DNA of 64,000 nt from Paragorgia papillata (taxonomy: Eukaryota; Cnidaria; Anthozoa; Scleralcyonacea; Coralliidae), in the NCBI GenBank assembly GCA_035771165.1, contig JAWNZC010000348.1:4114501-4178500 (forward strand), written 5' to 3'. Positions 11,404 to 23,900 of the stretch are shown here, one piece after another. Position 1 is the stretch's first letter; the number at the start of each line of letters is the position of its first letter. The position numbers and the translations under genes were made by a program. The notes under the pieces were generated by a model. The model ran no database searches, was not told where the DNA came from, and saw nothing but the letters and a program-made list of their open reading frames with translations.

Positions 11404-11606
11404 AAGGCTCGTAGTTTACACAGGCGATTTTTGCTGCGATTTTTCTCCTCCTCATTGATGCCATCGAATGGATTGACTTACGAATGCATTGGACGTTTGT
11501 ACAAAACTATAGTGGTTCAATACAATCGTGAGACATCCATTCAATCGCATGCGTCAGAATGAGAAATATCGCAGCAAAATTAAAATCGGCTGCGTAAACG
11601 AGCCTT
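11404..11606. mobile_element. MITE with AAGGCTCG ends
   Basis: Inverted ends AAGGCTCGTAGTTTACACAG and its mirror continue into a second matching block (TTTTGCTGCGATTTTTCTC). No convincing target duplication could be read. Confidence 0.6.
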
Positions 11607-12092
11607 GATATTTGCAGGTGAACGACAGAGACGCAAATATAGATGATTATTGAAAATTTGTCGGAAACTTTACAAGTCCTTGTTATATATATTATTTCAG
11701 TTTTAGCTAGTTTTATTAGCTTATTAAATAAACTATAGGCAAAATGTTTTTTGGACTAAGTTAAATTTAAAATTGGCGTTGCCGTTGGTGTAATTTGTGT
11801 AGACAAGACTAGAGACTGCGTGGCGACAAAGAAATGTTGAAAAAAGAATCATTATCTTGTTCATGCTTTTATAAAGGCATGCAGGCTGGAGGTGGAAAAG
11901 TTTATTTGTTTAGCTGCATTTAAGTTTGAAATCCGTTTTAAAACTTCCACTATATCTCTCAACTCTCCCAAAAGAATTTTGTTCAGTGTCAGTTATTGAG
12001 AATTTATACCGTCGATTGCATCTAAGGATGAACACTGTTGATAAAAAACATTACCTCCGCCAGCGTCAAACGTCAACGTTTCCCACGAGCAA

Positions 12093-12171
12093 TTGACAGG
12101 TTTCTTTTAGCTCAACCAATCACGCTTAACGAATCTCAAGGTGATTGGTTGAGCTAAAAGAAACCTGTCAA
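12093..12171. repeat. Perfect 31-bp inverted repeat (hairpin)
   Basis: The arms at 12093-12123 and 12141-12171 are exactly complementary with a 17-nt loop. They hold CCAAT/ATTGG boxes and TTGACAGGTTTC. No larger element around it was identified. Confidence 0.8.
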
Positions 12172-12470
12172 ATGCCATCGATGGTATTTGGATAATAATA
12201 TTCTTGGTAATTTGCCAGAATGGTTTGGCATGCAGCTTTCTAAGATTGTTCACTTGTCGATGGGCTCTATATAGCGCTAGAATGTTGGATGGGAAATCTT
12301 TCTGTATCTATAGTTAATTCTTCAGCTTGTATGATTATAACTTAATTAAAGTATTGCTTGTGAAGTTATACTATATTATTTCAAGGATTTTTGGCGCCGT
12401 AATTTCAACTCATGTAAATAAGGTCTTACAAAGTAAATGTAAATGTCTTTGACAAGCATCAATCTCTTAA

Positions 12471-12773
12471 AGGTGGTGTACAGTCCGTTCTGCGCATGTA
12501 CGAAACTAATGTTTACTTAATTTACAAAAATAATACTAATATTTTATTCAAGATTGTAAGCTTTTCTTGGTTCCCATTCATTACTTGTACCCAAAACAAA
12601 ACATTTTCAGGAGAAATAGAAATCCGAAGAGATGTCCTCGCCGAATCGCTTGGTTTTCTGCCATGTTGTTCCTAACGGTTTACATTTTGCTGAGTACTTC
12701 ATGTAATTATCTACGAATGTCATGTTTTGGGGACCACATTGCGCTCATGCGCAGAACGGACTGTACGTCACCT
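12471..12773. mobile_element. TTAA-targeting MITE
   Basis: The element is flanked by TTAA at 12467-12470 and 12774-12777. Ends are AGGTGGTGTACAGTCCGTTC and a near-perfect mirror that continues through CTGCGCATG. TTAA duplication is shared by piggyBac and Kolobok; the end sequence does not settle which. Confidence 0.7.
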
Positions 12774-13511
12774 TTAATATCTTGATAAGGCAGACTTAAA
12801 GTACTGAAATTATTTTAAAATTATTATTAAAGTGAGGAATATAATCTTTTCAACCAAACATTATATACGGCTGGAAGAAATTTGAAAAAGTTAGCATTCT
12901 GAACACTTAAGCCCAGACCTTTTGCCGCTTGCCGATAATGCTCTTTTTAATCTTATGTATACTCATATATACACATGCACGCTTACAAGTTTGTTTGATG
13001 CGTCTTTTAGTGTAATATTTACTACTTTTATTGACACAGCATGACGTCTGTACAAATAAAACATCGGACCAAATATACGTTTCGCCGTTTCGGATTCATC
13101 TTTCTCGTGTAAACAACAAAACTAAGATATTTGGATTTATCCTGTGGATTCAATCATTTTTGTTTTTCTGTACTGATAAAACGAGGATGAATCATGCATG
13201 CATGTAGGAATAATCGATGAACATTAATATATGCATGCAGTCATGCATGTTAATAGCGATATATGGTCAGTATGGCCGAAAGAGACTGTTTTGCCAAGAA
13301 CTATAATGTGCAAACTGTGTTTTTCGATAGTATAGTATTGTAGATATGTTTCGATATCATATCATATCAGGTTGCACTCTGTATCTTTGGCTTTCAGTAA
13401 TTGAAAAAGAGCGTCTCAGTTAATTGTTATTGCACCGATTAACTGAACTGATTAGCTTTTATCCTCGTCAGAGAGTCTGCCGACAACAATTAAGGCCCCA
13501 TTTACTACACT

Positions 13512-13870
13512 ACAGTGTGTATAAAAAAACCCTGAACCCTTAGAAAACAACCTATTGTAGTAGTTTGAAAGCCCTAAGTACTTCGCTGAACCCACAGATG
13601 CGTAAAACACACGGTCTTATACACCTGGGAAATTAAGATAACTTGAAGTGTATGTATGGTGAAAGTATTTAAAAGCTTTTTCGCTTCGTTTAACTTATTG
13701 TGCTGATTAATTTATAACGCAGCGCTTTTAGGGCTTTCAAACTACTACAATAGGTTTTTTCTAAGGGTTCAGGTTTTTTTGATACACACTGTCGGCAAAA
13801 GTATCCGGCCGGATTCGATTGTTTTTCATCCTCATGGGAATAAAAAACAATTGAATCCGGATACTTTTGC
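13512..13870. mobile_element. Two adjacent foldbacks
   Basis: The first (13512-13792) has arms of about 65 bp starting ACAGTGTGTATAAAAAAACC. The second (13795-13870) is a hairpin starting GCAAAAGTATCCGG. Outer similarity around both suggests one compound element, but its borders are unclear. Confidence 0.55.
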
Positions 13871-14033
13871 TCTAGTGTGGACGGTTGTTAATGTATCTAA
13901 AAAGATATAACTATAGATAAGCGACATATATACGCAGTGCAATGCAGAAAGGGGAAACGTTATAATAAGGGAACCGAAGAGCGAGCATTGTTGAATGCAT
14001 GGAGAAGCAAACGAACGCTGGTGTAAATAGTGA

Positions 14034-14204
14034 AATAAAAGTAGCGTGCTGCGTAGGCAGTCTAGAAACAACAATCGAAATATAGTAAGGTTAGATATAC
14101 TGCCGAAACAGAGAACGTAGGAGTCTAACGTTTCGAGCGAAGGCCCTTGCGACGTTCTCTGTTTCGGTAGTATATCTAACCTTACTATATTTCGATTGCT
14201 GGTA
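14034..14204. mobile_element. MITE-B copy 2
   Basis: Inverted arms with AATCGAAATATAGTAAGG and TACTGCCGAAACAGAGAACG surround CTAACGTTTCGAGCGAAGG. This matches copies at 5980, 17735 and 46270. Confidence 0.7.
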
Positions 14205-15027
14205 TAAATATGTGGCTTTCTTGTTTTTTTTGCATAATTGTCGAATGGATGCATGTTTCATGTTTTTAAGGCTAAAGTACTTCTGAAAACAACTTCCATA
14301 TATCAAGACAGTTATATACGGACGATGCATGATAGCGGTTTATACTATATTGCTCAAAATCCGCAGTTGTGAATATACCCGTGAGTCATGAATTCATAGA
14401 TGAATTAGACTTGCGATTTAAATTAGTTAATATAGCTTATTTTAAACTAGGCTATAATAATTAAGGCTTATTTTTTTCACCGTAATAGTCTGTTTAAATT
14501 AATATTCTCGACTTATTTTAGCCGTGCATGGCTTTTAAAAATAATAGTAAAAATAATAGTTTATTTTTATCCTTCATGTTTCAACATATATTAAAAGACA
14601 AGCGCATAGAATTCAAAGTTGGCTAATATTAGTCATAATCCCCTTGCATGTGCTTCATCAAGTACCACGCATATCTGCTCTGAAACAGGCTAAAACAACA
14701 GTCAGTTATGCATGACATGCATGAACGCCTATAGTATATATATATATACAGTATAGGCCGTCATACTAAGGGACGGTGCTTTAGCATGGATACCACAAAA
14801 AATTCGTCTCGATCGTGACAATAATCTTTGTGAACGTCTGATTGCCTGCATGGTTGTGTGTGGTGTGTTTCCTTCTTGTTGTGGCAGTCTGAATGTTCTT
14901 GGGTAGAAAGAAGTTCGGTCGGGGAAGATGTTGAAGAGAGTCGATCGATGTGATGTATATAGCTTGGAGAAGATTGAATCTTCTGACAGAAATTATATTT
15001 ATGATATTAGAATTGTTTATATGTCAT

Positions 15028-15305
15028 GGGTACCTTAACACGAACCCGGGTTGGTTTCCAAGACACGTTCACCTGGGTACGAGATTGGACACAAATTAGC
15101 ATATTGCTGACACTTTACGCGAACACGTACGGGTCAAGTCCACCCGTGTTTACATGAAGAAATTGATCAAATTTCCGCACCTTCGCACCTCTCCAACCCG
15201 GGTCGACCCGGTTGACCCGCGGCTATATCGTGTAAATGCTAACAGGAGTTTATTCGTATAGACGGGTTGGCGAGCTAACCTGCATGGGCTCGTGTAAAGG
15301 CGCCC
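15028..15305. mobile_element. MITE, Harbinger-like ends
   Basis: Inverted ends GGGTACCTTAACACGAACCC and GGGCTCGTGTAAAGGCGCCC (mirror with mismatches). TAA follows the right end but CAT precedes the left, so the target duplication is not preserved. Confidence 0.5.
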
Positions 15306-17251
15306 TAAGTGTTGTATAGTTGGTACACTGTTAAACTCAGTTATTAAAGTTATAACTGTATATTTCCGCATAATTAGGACCTGCCCTGGCATAAATCATG
15401 ACCTAAAATTAGTTACCGCAAGTATACATATATGTTTGTTGTAGATGTTGTCTGTTGAAACAGAAAAGCACACACGAGGGTTAGCAATGACACAGCTGCT
15501 TAGCCCTTTACCGCCTAAATAAATTTGGAAAATGAGCCAAAAATATATTGCCAAAGTTACTTCATAGCAATGATGGTAAACATTCAACGTGGAAAATATT
15601 ACTCTTTTAGTGTAAAAGTTAAAGTAGATCCCGAAAATATACTATACCATGATTGTTTGCGTGTATTTAGCAAACTATATAGTCACGCGTCGGTTATAGA
15701 AAATAAATGCTTTCTATAAAATGCACTTTAATGTATATGCACGTCACGCAAACATTTTTCCATTGAGCACCAACACGTTTGGGATTTTCGCTGATATATT
15801 CCTAACTTTCTATACTTATTTTTTATCGGTTATTCTTCTTGTTTTGTTTTAGAAGCAAAATTTTGTTTTGTTTTGTTCTTCAAAAAACAACTGTGTCTAT
15901 ACTGAAAGTTAATATAATACTATAATCATATGTAATTATATCAGTTTTATATATACATACTGTACACTATAACTATACCTTAAACCGCGTATATCATAGC
16001 TGGATATTGCATTCATCGGTTATAGAAAACCAAAATCATGCAAAAGCTAAACAAACCCTTCAATTTTTTGAACCATTTTTTGAATTTTTTAAAGATTGAT
16101 ATATATGAAATTGTGTAGATGCTATATCTATAAATTATCAAAAGTAAAAAAATCCGAACCCTTTTCTTATAATTTTTTACAAAACCTTTATAAATGTTTT
16201 TATGTAAACCTGTATACTGTAAAAACCTCATATAGGCATTGCTTCCGGGAGCGAGGACATGCAATTGAAACAACCTGAAAGTAACTTGTGTAGTATTTTT
16301 TCATAGAGAAAACAATATAACAAGTTTATTTAGGTTTTCTACACTAGTATATATAATATGTGGCAAAAATCTTTCCATGGTTCCAAACTGTTGGAGGGAA
16401 AATTTGTGTTCTTGAGCACCACATGCACACGTGACACTCCCGTCTTTAAAGCATTCACGGAGCTACGACAACTGTAGGAAAACTGTGTCACTAACTGTTG
16501 TTCATGTATGATAATTATTTTTCTCGCAAAAGTAACTGTGACTCACTCACATTTTGCAATGTGCCAGGATGCATAGTGTAAAAAATCATACTGAACAATT
16601 AAAAAGAGCCTCATTTAAAATGACGCGCCATGTCCTTTCAGAGTTGGTGTCACCGTCTCCCAGCTGTTACCACGCGTTTTCCCAAGTGTGTTAAATCTAT
16701 TTATCATCAATGACTAAACAATGCTGTAACAATACAACAAATATCCATGAATGAACGTTACTGCATGTTAACAAAACTGTTCACACACTAGTGACACTTT
16801 ATATAGAATATCCTTAAAGTCTGGTTTGGCCGACAACGTGGGTGGAGTTGTATATTTGGTATGTAGCGTTTAGGCGTAAATTATGTTTTTAATTTTATTT
16901 ATTGGGGTAAAACAAAATGGTCTTTAGACATGCATAATGGTATAGAATTGTATGTATTTGACAAATGTTTTGGGTGTATTTACGCCCTAAACGTTAATAG
17001 CAGCAGCATGCATTATGATACGTGCATGCATATAAAATATACATATATATTTATTAAATTTCTATACAATATTTTGTATTACAAGCTTTGCTACTGTTTC
17101 AACATCTTTTGTTAATAATTCTAACAACACAATTTAAATTAAATATGTGAATTATTTTGTCAGTTTCATTGTACTCAAACACAAGCCTTTTGCAAGCGTT
17201 TCGCGGTACTTTCAGCTGTCCAGTTCAGTAAACTCCTTCAAAACACGCCGG

Positions 17252-17258
17252 TATATAA
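17252..17258 (+). promoter_or_regulatory. TATA box of the MAM-protease gene
   Basis: TATATAA lies 56 bp upstream of the start ATG at 17314. A transcription start about 30 bp downstream would give a 5' UTR of roughly 30 nt. The position relative to a signal-peptide start codon makes this a plausible core promoter. Confidence 0.55.
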
Positions 17259-17313
17259 ATGTCTGAACATTTCCCTGTATGCACAACACGCATCAAGAAG
17301 CAAAGGTGGGAAC

Positions 17314-17377
17314 ATGGCAAAAGTAGTGCTTCTAATTCTCTTTTCTGTATTTCTTTCTCATGGGTTGGCGCAATCAG
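17314..17377 (+). CDS. MAM-protease exon 1: signal peptide
   Basis: It encodes 21 codons with a hydrophobic core [11 protein letters not shown] and a cleavage-like GLA-Q. The donor is GGTAAC and the exon ends in phase 1. Confidence 0.88.
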
Positions 17378-17394
17378 GTAACAACTTACATAAC

Positions 17395-17447
<53 letters not shown>

Positions 17448-17692
17448 CAATCTACAGACACGGTGTTTCGCTGTACAACAGCTCATCAGTGTAGCTTGGA
17501 ACAATCTGAATATATATATATATATATATGGCAATATCTATCTTAGGCCTATAATATCTTCTATAAATGCTTATAACTATAAATTATAGCTAAATATTTA
17601 TGCTCCATTCTTAGTTCTCTCATACCTAGCGATCAAACCACCACAGACTCTTTCTCTTTTGTTGAAGATTTCATAAACTTTATATATATATA

Positions 17693-17735
<43 letters not shown>

Positions 17736-17867
17736 CGAAATATAGTACGGTTAGATATACTGCCGAAACAGAGAACGTATATTATAGGAATCTAACGTTT
17801 CGGCAAAGGGCCTTCGCTCGATTGTTGTTTCTACACTGCCTACACAGCACGCTATACTTATAAATGC

Positions 17868-17918
<51 letters not shown>

Positions 17919-20900
17919 TTTATTTACTTTCTACACGCATATAAGATATTTTCTATGTGGGAGCAGTGTCGCTGTTTGTAGCGTTTTCTTATACAATGCT
18001 TTCAGTGTCATTGCGTATTAAGCTGTTTTATACTTGAAAACATTTCTTATCAAGAAGATACTTGGCAAAATGCCAAACTACTCTCTTGAAATTAAACACT
18101 TTCTAGGATGGTTAAAAATACATTTGCAGCTCCACCAGTATGATCATTTTTACTCACGTAATCGGTTGCCCCATTAGGGGTGGTGAAACAATACGAAACG
18201 TACGTTTGAATAAGAATAGAGCTACATTTTTGTAGGGTAAAGAGATGAAAACGATCTATTGATCAATAATGCATGTTCGTACGATTTTTGTATGTTTTGT
18301 AAATACTCACTATATAGTTTTGTCTTTGACTTATATCAAATTGAGCATGTTTTACTTCTTGTAAAAAAATCACTTAGTTTCATGAGCTGCTGATGGGCAT
18401 TTGCGCTTTTCTAAAACCACTTGTTTGTATATATCTCCTAATTCTTAATTTCTGAAATTAAATAATACATTATACGCGTCTCAATTAATTAGCGACTTAT
18501 TTTCTCAAATTTTTAAATGATCCAATATCAACTTTTATATGTGGCATCGGTGGCACCCTAAAATATTATATAATAGCGTTATTGCAACGAGGCAAATCGA
18601 CATGAGAATAATTTTATGAAGCTAAAAATTAGCAGTGAACTGTTCCGCAGTTTTTGTGCAGCAGATTTTGTAGAAATGTGCTCTCAAACAAAACTTTAAA
18701 TAAATTATATGTTTACTCTGTCTAAAGATGACTTTAAAATAAAGACAAAAAAATACAGTCTTACTATATAGTTTCGTCATTGACTCATATCTGATTATAT
18801 TTGATTTAATTTGACCAGATTTGATTTATTTTGATTTGATTTGATTTAACTTAATTTTAATCTTGATCTTAATCTTATTCCTAAGCCTAATCCTAATCTC
18901 GATCTTTGATTTGAATTTGAATTTTGATTTTGATTTTAATTTTAATTTTAATTTTAATTTTAATTTTAATTTTAATTTTAATTTTAATTTTAATTTTAAT
19001 TTTAATTTTAATTTTAATTTTAATTTTAATTTTAATTTTAATTTTAATTTTAATTTTAATTTTAATTTTAATTTTAATTTTAATTTTAATTTTAATTTTA
19101 ATTTTAATTTTAATTTTAATTTTAATTTTAATTTTAATTTTAATTTTAATTTTTATTTGATTTGATGTATTTTTAGTAAACTGCAACTTTAACCAAAGAA
19201 ACAAATGTTCGTTCAAGGACAGTAAAGATGATAAGTTTGATTGGACTCTTAAGTCTGGATCTACACCTAGTGGTGGCACAGGACCTTCAAGTGATGTTTC
19301 TGGATCAGGTAAAATTTGTTTAGGGGAAATATGTATTGTGCACTGATGACGTATCAACCTGAGTTTAAGAAACTGGACTACTTTATTATCTATTACGCTG
19401 TTTGTTTTGTTTTGTAATTTATTGCAAATCCTGATCTCTATATTTTCACAGTCTGTAAATGGCTTAAAAATACAGATATTAAAGATCGTTTTCACTGTGA
19501 TAGTTTCGCACAGAGGCGGAGCAGGCAAAAATAATCCCTGCTGACAGGAAAGAGACCTCTGCCAACATCCGACGCTTTGTTTCATGTAGCCACTGTCCAT
19601 GATCTTGGACGTGTCAAACCAGTTTTGAAAACAGGTTTGGTACAACACACATTCTGATTGGCTACTGAGCGTGCTTACGCAATGGCCAACGAGTTGGTTA
19701 CGTAGTAGCGCTAGAGTGTAACAATTAACGTTCCTGAGGCAGTTGTTTATCTCTTTACTTACTATTTAAAACATTATTTCCGTAAAGAAATAAGAATACT
19801 TTGTCACAGAGTCGGTATAAAGTTGTTTACAGTGCTTGGAAAGTTATAAGACGACTCACAGAATTGGTGAAACACTCGGCTATAGCCTCGTGTTGTCCAC
19901 GCATATCTCGTGTTTCTGAACTTCGTTGTCAAGGTAATTTCGCACATGCGCGACAGAAAAAGCGTCGGATGCTGGCAGATGTCTCTTTCCTGTAGAGACT
20001 TTTGCCAGCAGGGAAGCAAAAATATACCAAGAGAAAGAATTTGAGAGCAATAGAGCGTTTAGTAGTCTGAACTATAGGGAAAATATAATGTCAAATATTT
20101 GCTTGATTAACACAGGGGCCCCTTGTTGGTTGACCACTTTGGTGAACTATCATGGAGGCCAACAAAAAAGGCGCCAATTGAAATTGTGCGAAAGAAATAG
20201 CTTTGTGTTCGATTGTTCAATATTATCGCGATATTTTTACTTGTGAGTATCGTATTGTGGGTACAATGTTGTAGAACGATATAGAGAGAGAAGACAGTGC
20301 ATGACCATGACCATGACCATGCGGACATACGGATTTTATTTTCCAGTGCTGGTAATATCTCTCACAAGGGAGCGATGAGTGGAAAAAAGAAATTTGAACA
20401 TATATCACCAACTCTGAAAAAGCTAAAATGGCTACCTGTTGCTGACGTACTTAAGGTCTTCGTTAAGGTTTTCAGGGTCATTTCTGTAAAGCGCTCTCAA
20501 TTCGTCAGAATTTATGCCACAAAATAAAATAGATATCGTTAGAAAGCTATGAAGTTGTAGAATACAATGGTGTCTTTGGTTTCGCGTTAAACACAAACCG
20601 TTAATAGCTGTGAGTGTTTTAATTAAAACCAGAGAGCTTCACTTGGGGCGACTTAAGAACAAAGCGTTTCATTTTGTTCAAAAAAAATTTTCGCAGTTCG
20701 ATTCCGAGATAAATATCCAGCAAAACGGTGTCAGCATTTTTTTATTTATTGCCTGGTTTCGAATTTGTGACTTATTTTGTCCGAATGTTGGTCGAAAAAC
20801 AGCATTTTTAACTTTGGTCGTCAATAAAATCGGCAAAACTCGACATATCAAAAAACGCTGACACCGTTTTGCCGGAAATTTATCTAAATTATCCGGAATC

Positions 20901-23900
20901 AAACTACGAAAAAAGATTTTGAACAAAATGAAACGCTTTTTACTCGAGTCGCCCCGAGTGAAGCCTTCTGGTTTTAATTAAAAAATTCACAACTATTAAC
21001 GGTTTGTGTTTATCGCGAAACCAAAGACACCCTTGTATTCTACAAATTAATAGCTTTCTAACGATATCTATTTTATTTTTGTGGCATAAATTCTGACGAA
21101 TAGAGAGCGCTTTACAGAAATGACCCTGAAAACCTATACGAAGACCTTAAGATGAAAGACGTGTTAATGATTTATAAATGTATGAATAACTTGGCTCCAC
21201 CTTACCTTTGTTCTAAGTTTTTAGATATGTACAACCAAAGACACAATTATGTTACTACGTTTTCATCATCTCGTAAGATCAAACTACCTTTATGTAGAAC
21301 GTTCCCAGGTCAAGTCCGAGAAATCAAACTATGGAATTATATTATAGATAATGGGATTAAGATGACAAATTTAGCGATTTTTAAGAAACATTTAAAAACG
21401 TTTTTAATGGAAACTTTTTTAGATCAATAATAAGTTAGGATTTATAGTTATATAATATACTTTATTAGATTAAATTGTATAATAATAAGCATGTATAAGT
21501 AACCAAAATTATTTTAATTTTTCATGTAATCGTTCACTGAAAAGCTCTTTTCTACCACTACCACTACCACTACCACTACCACTACCACTACCACTACCAC
21601 TACCACTACCACTACCACTACCACTACCACTGCCACTACCACTACCACTACCACTACCACTACCACTACCACTACCACTACCACAGCCACTGCCACTACC
21701 ACTACCACTACCACTACCACTGCCACTACCACTACCACTACCACTACCACTACCACTGCCACTGCCACTGCCACTGCCACTGCCACTGCCACTACCACTA
21801 CCACTACCACTGCCACTACCACTGCCACTGCCACTGCCACTACCACTACCACTACCACTGCCACTACCACTGCCACTGCCACTACAACTGCCATTACCAC
21901 TGCCACTGCCACTACCACTACCACTACTACTACTACCACTACCACTACCACTACCACTACTACTACTACCACTACCACTACCACTACCACTACCACTACC
22001 ACTACCACTACCACTGCCACTGCCACTGCCACTGTCATTACCACTGCCACTGCCACTACCACTAACACTACCACTACTACTACTACCACTACCACTACCA
22101 CTACCACTACCACTACCACTACCACTACCACTACCACTGCCACTGCCATTACCACTGCCACTGCCACTACCACTACCACTACCACTGCCACTGCCACTGC
22201 CATTACCACTGCCACTGCCACTGCCATTACCACTGCCACTGCCATTACCACTGCCACTGCCACTGCCATTACCACTGCCATGCACTTCCACTTCCACTAC
22301 CACTGCCACTGCCACTACCACTACCACTACCACTACCACTACCACTACCACTACCACTACCACTACCACTACCACTACCACTGCCACTGCCATTACCACT
22401 GCCATGCACTTCCACTTCCACTGCCACTGCCACTGCCACTACCACTACTACTACCACTACCACTACCACTACCACTACCACTACCACTACCACTACCACT
22501 ACCACTACCACTACCACTACCACTACCACTACCACTACCAGTGCCACTGCCACTACCACTACCACTACCACTGCCATGCACTTCCACTTCCACTGCCACT
22601 GCCACTGCCACCACGACTAGTACCACTGCCACTACCACTACTACTACTACTAGCAAAGCGAACGAGTGAGATATTACCAACACGAGAAGACAAAATCCAT
22701 ATGACCAAGCGGTTATGTGATATTCTGTTTATTTCATAAACATATAACGACCTAAAATTATTGTTTATTTTCACTGCACTTAAATAAGATAATCTTGAAC
22801 TGATATCTTTACGTGTAAAAAATATCGTATTTTTTCGTGTGTTTAAATACGTTTTTTCTCAGTGGCCGAAAACTCTGTAGTCACACTGGAGTTTATGAAA
22901 TACATCGAGAAGGCTCCTTTATAATTTCATGGCTTTTTAAAAAAGAAAATGAAATGAATATCGTCTTACTCGGTTTTCTCAAACCAATCCTCCAATAAAA
23001 CGCTCACATCTTTCATTGTACAAACTCATGAATGTACAAACGTTTGGAGGCAGTGTTTTTGCGTGTAATCTATTTATACATGCAAGAGTTGAAAAACAAT
23101 GCATGCATGCATGCAAAAATATTTGAAACAATTTATTTAAAAAAACTGGGTAATATTCAACACTTGAATACTGGACATGAATACTTAATATACACTGAAC
23201 ATGTACTTGATATACTTCATTTGCAAACGATAATTCAAAAATATTAATACTTTATTTCACTTTTAGGATATTACATATACACCGAGGCATCCAATCCACG
23301 CCGTTCAGGAGATAATGCTAGAATTTCTACTCCATACTTGTCAGGACCCCAGTGCTTAAAGTTTTATTATCACATGAGGGGACAGTCCATGGGTACACTA
23401 AAAGTGGTTACAAATAACGATGAAATTTTTAAAGTAACCGGAAACCAAGGATCCCAATGGGTGAAAACAGAGGTGGAAATAGACGAAAGTGGAACTTACA
23501 AGGTAAAGTTGAGAAACTGATCACTTCTTTCATGTTCATCATGCTTTATTTATTAAATATATAAGTTAGACAGACTATATATTATATAAGTAAATTGCTG
23601 CCTGAGATGTGTTATGCATACATGTGTCAATCATTCAATGTGTCATATACAAAAAAACATAGGGAGGAAACCACTAATATTTTAGACAACAAAATACTGC
23701 ATAGCGTTTTAAAGTTTCTATTGAGTGGAAACACGAGGGTACAGCCGAGTGCGTTTACACAAAGGATAAAGGACTGGGGCTAATCATCCTTACTCGCAGC
23801 CAGGCCGTGTCGAGGCATATCAAAGGCGTTCCTGGCAGCCGCCATACGACACAGTTCAGACCACGGATCACAGCTAAGATGTTAGGTGTTGATATTATGG

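Larger units (their letters stand above)
10099..17251. other. Intergenic region made of MITEs and foldbacks
   Basis: No gene is recognised between the 5S-SINE fragment and the protease promoter. Beyond the elements listed separately there are small unassigned palindromes, for example a short one around 14729-14758 and an inverted pair (GTAGCGTTTAGGCGTAAAT and its mirror) at about 16863-16996. The 15306-16860 stretch shows no clear repeat or gene. Confidence 0.5.

Noticed and set aside
13832..14254. 140-residue minus-strand frame
   Set aside because: It runs through a foldback and MITE-B copy 2; its peptide text recurs wherever MITE-B occurs.
18863..19165. Long Asn-Phe and Ile-Lys open frames
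   Set aside because: They are translations of the TAATTT hexamer array, with no composition or context of a gene.
21509..22739. Open frames up to 298 residues rich in Ser-Gly, Val, His-Tyr or Leu-Pro
   Set aside because: All frames of the hexamer satellite are open because the unit lacks stop codons; no start context, no conserved domain.
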